From Candidatus Falkowbacteria bacterium CG10_big_fil_rev_8_21_14_0_10_43_11 (GTDB lineage: Bacteria; Patescibacteriota; Patescibacteriia; Patescibacteriales; XYC2-FULL-47-12), in assembly GCA_002778635.1 (NCBI GenBank), contig PFAS01000023.1, positions 1 to 16,331 of the forward strand: a stretch of 16,331 nt of DNA, in the 5' to 3' direction. Positions 11,258 through 16,331 of the stretch are shown one piece after another. Numbering within the stretch: position 1 is the first letter of the stretch; every line of letters begins with the position of its first letter. Below the pieces are notes generated by a model. The model was not told the DNA's origin. It made no database searches and saw only the letters and a list, made by a program, of their open reading frames with translations. The position numbers and the translations under genes are program-made.

Positions 11258-13672
11258 TTATAGCGCTTGCAATTTTTTTAATATCGCGTCTTTGGTAGGC
11301 TGATCACTGACGATATTTAATAATTTTTCATAGTATTGCCTGGCCTGCGCGGCATCGCCGACGGTTTCATAAATCAAAGCCAAACTGTAAATCGCGTTCG
11401 CGTGGCTTGGACTTACTTCTATTAAATTTTTTAAAATCGCCTCGGCTACTTTCAGGTCATTGTTAAAGGAAACGGCCTTGCTTGACTGTTCCTGATTAAC
11501 GCTTAAATTTTCATTATTATCCGCGGCAGTGATTTCTTTAGTCTGCTGCCGCAAATTTTGGCTTTGGACGCCGCGATTAAAATACATCCGGCCAAGTTCA
11601 AAGCGATAATCCAAATTATCGCCCGCGAGCGTTACCGCTTTGCCCGTTTCTTCAATCGCTTTGTCATAATCGTTTAATTTTTCGTAAGCGATCGCCGCGC
11701 CGTAATAAGCCGGGGAAAAATTTGATTTTTTAGCAATGGCCTGATTATAAAATTTGATTGCCTCGTTATAAAAATACTTTTTTTCTTCGTCCGCTTTTTC
11801 ATTATTCGCGTGCGCCATGTTAATCAAAGCGAGCCGCACATAAGCGGACGGGCTATCCGGCTCAAGCTGGATTACTTCGGCATATAATTTTTCCGCCCAT
11901 TCCAGCGCTCCGGAAATGTTATAAGCGGCCGCGTTTTCGTATATCAGCGCGAGTGATTCTTTGTTCGCTACGCTATTAGGCGATAAATCAGCAGCTTTTT
12001 TTCCGGCGAGTATCGCCGAACTTAAATAATTCTGGATGGCGGCGATGTTCGCCGACGCGCCTTTTTGTGCCTCTTGATTGGCCATTTTTATGTATAAACG
12101 CGACAGGCGCAAATAATATTCGTCCTGGTAGTCGGCCGTGGCTATCGCCCGGTTTAAATATTTAATCGCTTGCTCGGAATCCGCGCTTAAGGCCTTGCTG
12201 GCGTAAAAATCGGCCAAATATATTTTGAAGCCGCTGGTAAAAAGCACTACCACGCCCGCGCTGACTAATAAAAATAAGGCCGCTAAAGCCAAAGCGTATT
12301 TAGGAGAAGAGCGGAAAGAAAGCTTTAGTTCCTTAAACTTTTCCGGATAATCAATTATTATTAAAGCGCTTGCGAGCGCGCCCAAAGCGACGATTATCAA
12401 AATAATACTGCCGGAAACGGTTATCAGAGAAGCGTTAATCGTTAAAATCAGCAAGCTGGAAAAAATTCCGAGCAAAAATATTTTTATTTCTTTATTCTCG
12501 GAGCGGCTTAAAGCGATAAAAGCGACGCTTAAAAAAATCAAGCCGATGATTGCCAGGCAGGAAGTTCCCAAAACGCCAATGGTCGCGAACATTTCAAAAA
12601 TGCTGCCGCTCGCCGAGTCAAAGCGAACATCCCACAAATTACTAGCGTTAAAATCCGTGCCGCGGTATTTGACGAAAGAGTAATCAAAAGTCGCTGGCCC
12701 GCTGCCAAACAGTGGATCATGTTTTAAGCTTGATTTGGCTATTTGCCAAGACAAATTACGCGACAAACTTACTTCCGTCGGCAACTCCGGGTTTACCAAA
12801 TTAAAATTGCCGCCGATTAAAAATATAATTAGCGCCAAAAATAAAACTATCGGCACCGCTGAATCGCTGGCGCGCAGACGCACGATTTTTGACATTACAA
12901 ACATTAAAAAAACCACCATGCCGATTATCGCCGCGGGCAAAAAAACGAAATTATTCAATAAAAACAATAAAAATAAAGAAACTAAAACAGCCGCGCCGAC
13001 GATCGCTATCCACGCGGCGGCAAACGATTTTTTTACGATAGAACGCTTTCCTTCTTTAATCGCGAAAGGTATCGCCAGCGCGAGCAGCGGCAGGATGCTC
13101 GCGATGTACGCGCCCAACGAGGAAGAACTGCCGATAGAGTTAAAAGCAATCGCGTGAGTAACGGCAAAAGGCAGCAAAAAAATGCCGGAAATTTGCAGAA
13201 CGGAATAAACTGCCGTGATAATCGCGCCCAGGAGCATTGACCAAAAAAATACTTTAATCCGCCGATAATTGATATTATTTACCATTAAATAGTAAAAAGC
13301 GATGTAAATAACGAAAGCGATAAAACTTTTAGTAGTGGAGCCGTAGGAGCCGATAAAGCTCGCTAATTTATCCACGGAAAAAATGGAGGATATCAACAAA
13401 ATAATTATCAAGGCGGCAAGCGGCAAATCAAGCGGCGTCCGTATTATTTTTAACTCCCCTTCCGCCACTCCTTTGGTGATCCACGCAACAAACCCCAATA
13501 AAACCAACAAATAAAACAGCATTACTTTTTCAAAAACTACCCCTTGCGACACCAAGCCGGTAAAAAATAACGGCAACGCGAAAAAAACCAAAGCGATGGA
13601 AGCGGTAATAACCAGGTCGCACATTCTGACTAAAAAACTTTTCTCTTTGGTAAATGAAAAAAATTTGGGCAT
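11258..13672 (-). CDS. O-antigen ligase-like membrane protein with C-terminal TPR domain
   Basis: An 804-residue, two-part protein. Residues 1 to about 480 are hydrophobic, with some 12 membrane helices and the Wzy_C-type loop at about 295-390 (SLSRNLSWQIAKSSL, DPLFGSGPATFDYSFVKYRG, SIFEMFATIGVLG). Residues from about 480 to 804 are a chain of tetratricopeptide repeats (for example YYGAAIAYEKLNDYDKAIEETGKAV and AIYSLALIYETVGDAAQARQYYEKLL), probably on the outer face. Ligases of this superfamily move lipid-linked glycans onto lipid or protein acceptors; TPR-tailed forms have been linked with protein glycosylation, and I infer that the TPRs could hold the acceptor. A promoter of the form TTGCCG-17-TAATAT lies about 50 bp upstream. 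No Shine-Dalgarno sequence; no clear terminator follows. Confidence 0.87.
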   Translation of the reverse strand: MPKFFSFTKEKSFLVRMCDLVITASIALVFFALPLFFTGLVSQGVVFEKVMLFYLLVLLGFVAWITKGVAEGELKIIRTPLDLPLAALIIILLISSIFSVDKLASFIGSYGSTTKSFIAFVIYIAFYYLMVNNINYRRIKVFFWSMLLGAIITAVYSVLQISGIFLLPFAVTHAIAFNSIGSSSSLGAYIASILPLLALAIPFAIKEGKRSIVKKSFAAAWIAIVGAAVLVSLFLLFLLNNFVFLPAAIIGMVVFLMFVMSKIVRLRASDSAVPIVLFLALIIFLIGGNFNLVNPELPTEVSLSRNLSWQIAKSSLKHDPLFGSGPATFDYSFVKYRGTDFNASNLWDVRFDSASGSIFEMFATIGVLGTSCLAIIGLIFLSVAFIALSRSENKEIKIFLLGIFSSLLILTINASLITVSGSIILIIVALGALASALIIIDYPEKFKELKLSFRSSPKYALALAALFLLVSAGVVVLFTSGFKIYLADFYASKALSADSEQAIKYLNRAIATADYQDEYYLRLSRLYIKMANQEAQKGASANIAAIQNYLSSAILAGKKAADLSPNSVANKESLALIYENAAAYNISGALEWAEKLYAEVIQLEPDSPSAYVRLALINMAHANNEKADEEKKYFYNEAIKFYNQAIAKKSNFSPAYYGAAIAYEKLNDYDKAIEETGKAVTLAGDNLDYRFELGRMYFNRGVQSQNLRQQTKEITAADNNENLSVNQEQSSKAVSFNNDLKVAEAILKNLIEVSPSHANAIYSLALIYETVGDAAQARQYYEKLLNIVSDQPTKDAILKKLQAL

Positions 13673-13718
13673 AAGCTTATAATATTAAGAATCTAATGTT
13701 AAACAGGCGAGTAAATTT

Positions 13719-13747
13719 ATATTAACACACAAAGTATGATACGGCAA
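13719..13747 (-). promoter_or_regulatory. Predicted promoter of the ligase-TPR gene
   Basis: On the minus strand TTGCCG (13747-13742; four of six matches) and TAATAT (13724-13719; five of six) are 17 bp apart. The start of transcription would be near 13712, about 40 nt before the ATG at 13672. Confidence 0.5.
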
Positions 13748-13756
13748 CTTTAAAAA

Positions 13757-13884
13757 TGACTAATTTCTATTTCCTAATTGACCTAATTAAACCCCAATTT
13801 ATAATCAACCTCTAATAATTTTTAAACATTTGATATTAGACATTGGTTATTGATTAGAGATTAGGTTAATTAAAAATTAGAAAT
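13757..13884. repeat. ATTAG/CTAAT-rich spacer forming an imperfect inverted repeat
   Basis: The left part contains CTAAT, CTAAT and CCTAATTAA motifs. The right part contains ATTAGA, ATTAGAGATTAGG and ATTAGAAATT, the reverse complements, so the arms can pair imperfectly. I see no gene or convincing terminator here. It directly follows the stop codon of the DUF11 protein gene. Confidence 0.5.
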
Positions 13885-15825
13885 TTATTCCACCTTCCCC
13901 TGTCCCTTCCCCACCGCATCGTCTTCCAAGATGGTCGTTTTGGCTTTGCCGGTTAAATTAATCGCGCCGCCGGTTTCTTTGTCGCGCGCCGTTACCTGCG
14001 GCTGGTTTACTAAAGTCAAAATTTTATTTTTATCGCTTGCTTGCGGCGTAACGCTAATGACAAAATCAAGCGTTGCCGGCTGCGCCACGGCGTCTAAACT
14101 GCTTATTTTCCAACTGATTAAACGCTCTCCGGCGGAATAACTGACGCCGTCGCCGGCCGCGTTAATGTTATCTTCCCAAGCGACATAGGATGGCAAAGAC
14201 GCGCTTACTTCAATGTTTTCCAAATCGTGCCGGCTGTTAGTCAGCGTCCAATAAACATGAAAACTGGTTTTTTGCCCGACTTTTGGCGGCAAAGGGCCTT
14301 CGCCCACGGCAATGTTAGAGCGGTCAAAATAGCGGACTTCGTTAACAAAATTCAAATCGCTGTTTATTTTGGTGGTAATTTTTATCAGCGGATTTTCCAA
14401 ACCCTTTAACGCGCTGTCAATGCTATAATCAAGCGCCGTCTGCACCGACAAAGCGTTAGACGCGATGTCTTGCAGTTGTTCGCGCGTTTTTATTTTTAGG
14501 GAAAAACCGAAACTGTCCTCCGCGCCCGCTTTTATTTCTCCTAAATTTTTTATTTGCTCTTTGGTCCAAATAATTGAGCCGTCCTTTACCTCTCCCTTTT
14601 GCTCGTCCTGCAGTGTCTTCCAGTCAACCGCGGCCGAATCTATGGACGCCATAATAATTATGTTTTTTAACGCCGCCTCGCTTCCATTTTTATAATGGAC
14701 GACGAAATTCAGCGCGTCGCCAAAGTTTGCCGGTTTGCCCGCATTCGCGCCGTTAACCGTTAAACTTAAATTTAAAGCTCCTTCGGCCACCGCCGGCGAC
14801 CATTCGTATTCGTAAAAAACGTGGTTTTTCGTCTGCGTTTTTTGCTCCGCTCCCTCTCCGCTTTTTATTTCTTCCGGGATAGCCAAAGATAATTTTAACT
14901 TCTCGCCTTCGGCCGGTTTTTTTAAAAATTTTCCTTTGACGCTGAATTTTTCTTGTTTGTCGGAAACTTCGTTTATCGCCCACGGGCCGCTTGTTTTGGG
15001 AACGCTGACGGCAAAATTTTCTCCGGCGGCGAATAAAACGCTAAAACTGTCGATAAAATTTTCTTTTTGCTTGGCGTATTTTATTAAAATTTCCCCTTCT
15101 TCATTAAGATTAAAAAAGTAAGGCGCCTCCGCCGCGATATTTAGACCAAGGGAGTTTACCGTTGTCGTTAAACCCGAGTCGGCGCTGAAAGTGGAAGAAA
15201 AATTTTCCGGCCGGTAAGTAATCGCGGCGGAAAATATCGCTTTAGCGTCAACCGGCGCGGCCAATTTTCCTTTAAACTCAACGCGCCCGCTGCGCTTGGC
15301 GTCAATTTGCTCTATTTTCCAAAGATGTTTTCCGGCTTCAGGTTCGGGCACCGCGTCAAAAAAAATAAAGCCATCCGGATAATTCAAACTGATCTCCGCG
15401 TTTTTTAAATTGTACTGGCTCAAATTTTTATACTGAATTTCATAAATTAATTCCTGCCCAACGGCGGCGGTTTCCGGCCCGCTGATTTTAAACTCAATGT
15501 CTTTCGTATCCAGCCGGCTGCCTTGGTTAAAAATCAAAAATGAAGTCCAGGAAATTCCGGCCAATACCGTCAGCAACGCAAAAAACAGCCGAGTTATTTT
15601 TCTCCAAGTATCAATTTCGCGGCGCTCAATGGTTTTCATGTTGTCATTATAACCGTCTTTATTTTTAGAGGCAATAACCACCGCCGGCTCTTCCGCTTCA
15701 AAAATTTCTTTTAAGCTTTCGTCAATGTCCTCCTTTTTTTCCCGCTCTTTAAGCAATTCTGAAAAATTTTTGTCGCAATCGTCCGACTCGCTTTCTTTGT
15801 TGTTTTTTTTAACTTCCTTGGACAT
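13885..15825 (-). CDS. Single-pass surface protein with DUF11/CARDB-like repeats
   Basis: A 646-residue protein in three parts. Residues 1-75 are highly charged (E, K, D) and cytoplasmic. One membrane helix follows at about 79-99 (RLFFALLTVLAGISWTSFLIF). The rest is extracytoplasmic and built from beta-rich units of roughly 110-140 residues. These show DUF11-like features: VGQELIYEIQYKNLSQYNLKNAEISLNYPDGF, FGDALNFVVHYKNGSEAALKNIIIMASI, VGQKTSFHVYWTLTNSRHDLENIEVSASLP, each followed by a W-containing strand. There is no cleavable signal and no sortase or enzymatic motif. The helix acts as signal anchor with the N-terminus inside. It is located between a penicillin-binding protein and a glycan ligase, so a structural role in the cell wall or surface layer is likely but inferred. 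The start codon at 15825 has no Shine-Dalgarno sequence. Confidence 0.8.
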   Translation of the reverse strand: MSKEVKKNNKESESDDCDKNFSELLKEREKKEDIDESLKEIFEAEEPAVVIASKNKDGYNDNMKTIERREIDTWRKITRLFFALLTVLAGISWTSFLIFNQGSRLDTKDIEFKISGPETAAVGQELIYEIQYKNLSQYNLKNAEISLNYPDGFIFFDAVPEPEAGKHLWKIEQIDAKRSGRVEFKGKLAAPVDAKAIFSAAITYRPENFSSTFSADSGLTTTVNSLGLNIAAEAPYFFNLNEEGEILIKYAKQKENFIDSFSVLFAAGENFAVSVPKTSGPWAINEVSDKQEKFSVKGKFLKKPAEGEKLKLSLAIPEEIKSGEGAEQKTQTKNHVFYEYEWSPAVAEGALNLSLTVNGANAGKPANFGDALNFVVHYKNGSEAALKNIIIMASIDSAAVDWKTLQDEQKGEVKDGSIIWTKEQIKNLGEIKAGAEDSFGFSLKIKTREQLQDIASNALSVQTALDYSIDSALKGLENPLIKITTKINSDLNFVNEVRYFDRSNIAVGEGPLPPKVGQKTSFHVYWTLTNSRHDLENIEVSASLPSYVAWEDNINAAGDGVSYSAGERLISWKISSLDAVAQPATLDFVISVTPQASDKNKILTLVNQPQVTARDKETGGAINLTGKAKTTILEDDAVGKGQGKVE

Positions 15826-15888
15826 ATGGCGTTAAAACATTAAAACAAAACCAATAATCTCGCTTCTTTTACGATAACATTTTTCTTC

Positions 15889-16331
15889 TTACTTCTGCCT
15901 TTCTTTCGCTATCTGATAATAGTTTAGCACAAAATTCGCTACTTCGCCGAATAGCGGCGTGGCGGTGGACTCGGCGTATTTGGCGTCTTTGGGATCTTCC
16001 AAATATGTTACCATCACGAATGCCGGATCGTCCGCCGGCGCAAAACCGACCAGCGTGTGGCTCGTGCGGCTGGAATAGCCGCGGTTGGCAAGCGAAGCGA
16101 TTTGCGCCGTGCCGGTTTTAGCCGCCACATAATAGCCTTTGACGCCGGCGCGCTTGGCGTGGCCTTTTTCCACCACATTAACCATCATACCGGATACTAG
16201 CATGGCGGCGCGCGGTGAAATGACGCGGCGGATTTCCTGCGGTTCGGTTTTAAATCGCTCGCCCCCCGCTCCGATAATTTCATCAACTATCTGCGGCTGC
16301 ATCAATATTCCTTTATTCGCGATGACGGAAA
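15889..16331 (-). CDS. Class B penicillin-binding protein (FtsI/PBP2-type), C-terminal part only
   Basis: The gene runs off the right edge; its frame is open to the last base, so the ATG at 16302 is internal. About 147 residues of the transpeptidase domain are visible. VIANKGILMQPQIVDEI is the strand and turn that follow the SxN region. RRVISPRAAMLVSGMMVNVVEKGHAKRAGVKGYYVAAKTGTAQ contains the KTG(T) triad, and HTLVGFAPADDPAFVMVTYLEDPK is the usual post-KTG strand. The catalytic SxxK and SxN are beyond the window. Such enzymes cross-link peptidoglycan at the septum (FtsI) or side wall (PBP2). The C-terminus ends soon after the domain, with no PASTA repeats. The choice between FtsI and MrdA cannot be made from this part. 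63 bp separate it from the DUF11 protein gene. Confidence 0.93.
   Translation of the reverse strand, partial: SVIANKGILMQPQIVDEIIGAGGERFKTEPQEIRRVISPRAAMLVSGMMVNVVEKGHAKRAGVKGYYVAAKTGTAQIASLANRGYSSRTSHTLVGFAPADDPAFVMVTYLEDPKDAKYAESTATPLFGEVANFVLNYYQIAKERQK

Noticed and set aside
12735..13157. Plus-strand 140-codon frame opposite the ligase-TPR gene
   Set aside because: It is a shadow of a clearly coding minus-strand gene, with no homology I recognise and no ribosome site.
1..16331. CRISPR array, tRNA genes, rRNA genes, transposase genes or prophage genes
   Set aside because: I saw no regularly spaced direct repeats with spacers, no tRNA-like T-arm plus acceptor pairing, no rRNA segments and no transposase or phage protein; the repeats present are short and irregular.

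Overview
The window looks like a piece of a Patescibacteria (Candidate Phyla Radiation, probably Parcubacteria-like) chromosome. This is inferred from AT-rich spacers, few Shine-Dalgarno sequences, a short RNA polymerase alpha subunit with no C-terminal domain, an O-antigen-ligase/TPR fusion, a DUF11-type surface protein and many short repeats in spacers and even inside genes. No rRNA marker is present, so the placement is not proven. All genes but the first run on the minus strand.

Reading in the direction of transcription, from the right edge leftwards: (1) an envelope block (15889-16331, 13885-15825, 11258-13672) holding the C-terminal end of a class B penicillin-binding protein, a single-pass surface protein with DUF11/CARDB-like Ig repeats, and a large membrane O-antigen ligase with a TPR tail. 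(2) An 'alpha-operon plus' ribosomal block (6832-11000), infA-rpmJ-rpsM-rpsK-rpsD-rpoA-rplQ-rplM-rpsI. It is driven by a consensus promoter (TTGACA, 17 bp, TATAAT) followed by an attenuator-like hairpin, and closed by a terminator at 6745-6769. (3) A polysaccharide block (522-6637) with its own promoter: Wzx-type flippase, GT4 and two GT2 glycosyltransferases, and a Wzy/ligase-type polymerase, i.e. the core of a Wzx/Wzy-type glycan assembly route. (4) A convergent plus-strand AAA_28 (NadR/Ttd14-like) ATPase fragment at the left edge whose Walker A motif is degenerate.

The most interesting object lies inside the polysaccharide block. The 344-bp gap between the GT4 gene and the first GT2 gene carries, on the opposite (plus) strand, a near-perfect extended -10 promoter (TTGACA, 17 bp, TGCTAATAT). 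About 255 bp further on is a hairpin with a U tract. Between them the sequence can fold into a 5' closing stem, a stem-loop, a possible pseudoknot and a three-way junction. I read this as a free-standing structured non-coding RNA that matches none of the common housekeeping RNAs by the landmarks I could check by eye. Other points to follow up are the palindromic and tandem micro-repeats that have entered coding sequences (polymerase and GT4 genes), the missing alpha-CTD, the charged N-terminal extension of S11, and the unusual rpoA leader with the only strong Shine-Dalgarno sequence I found in the window.
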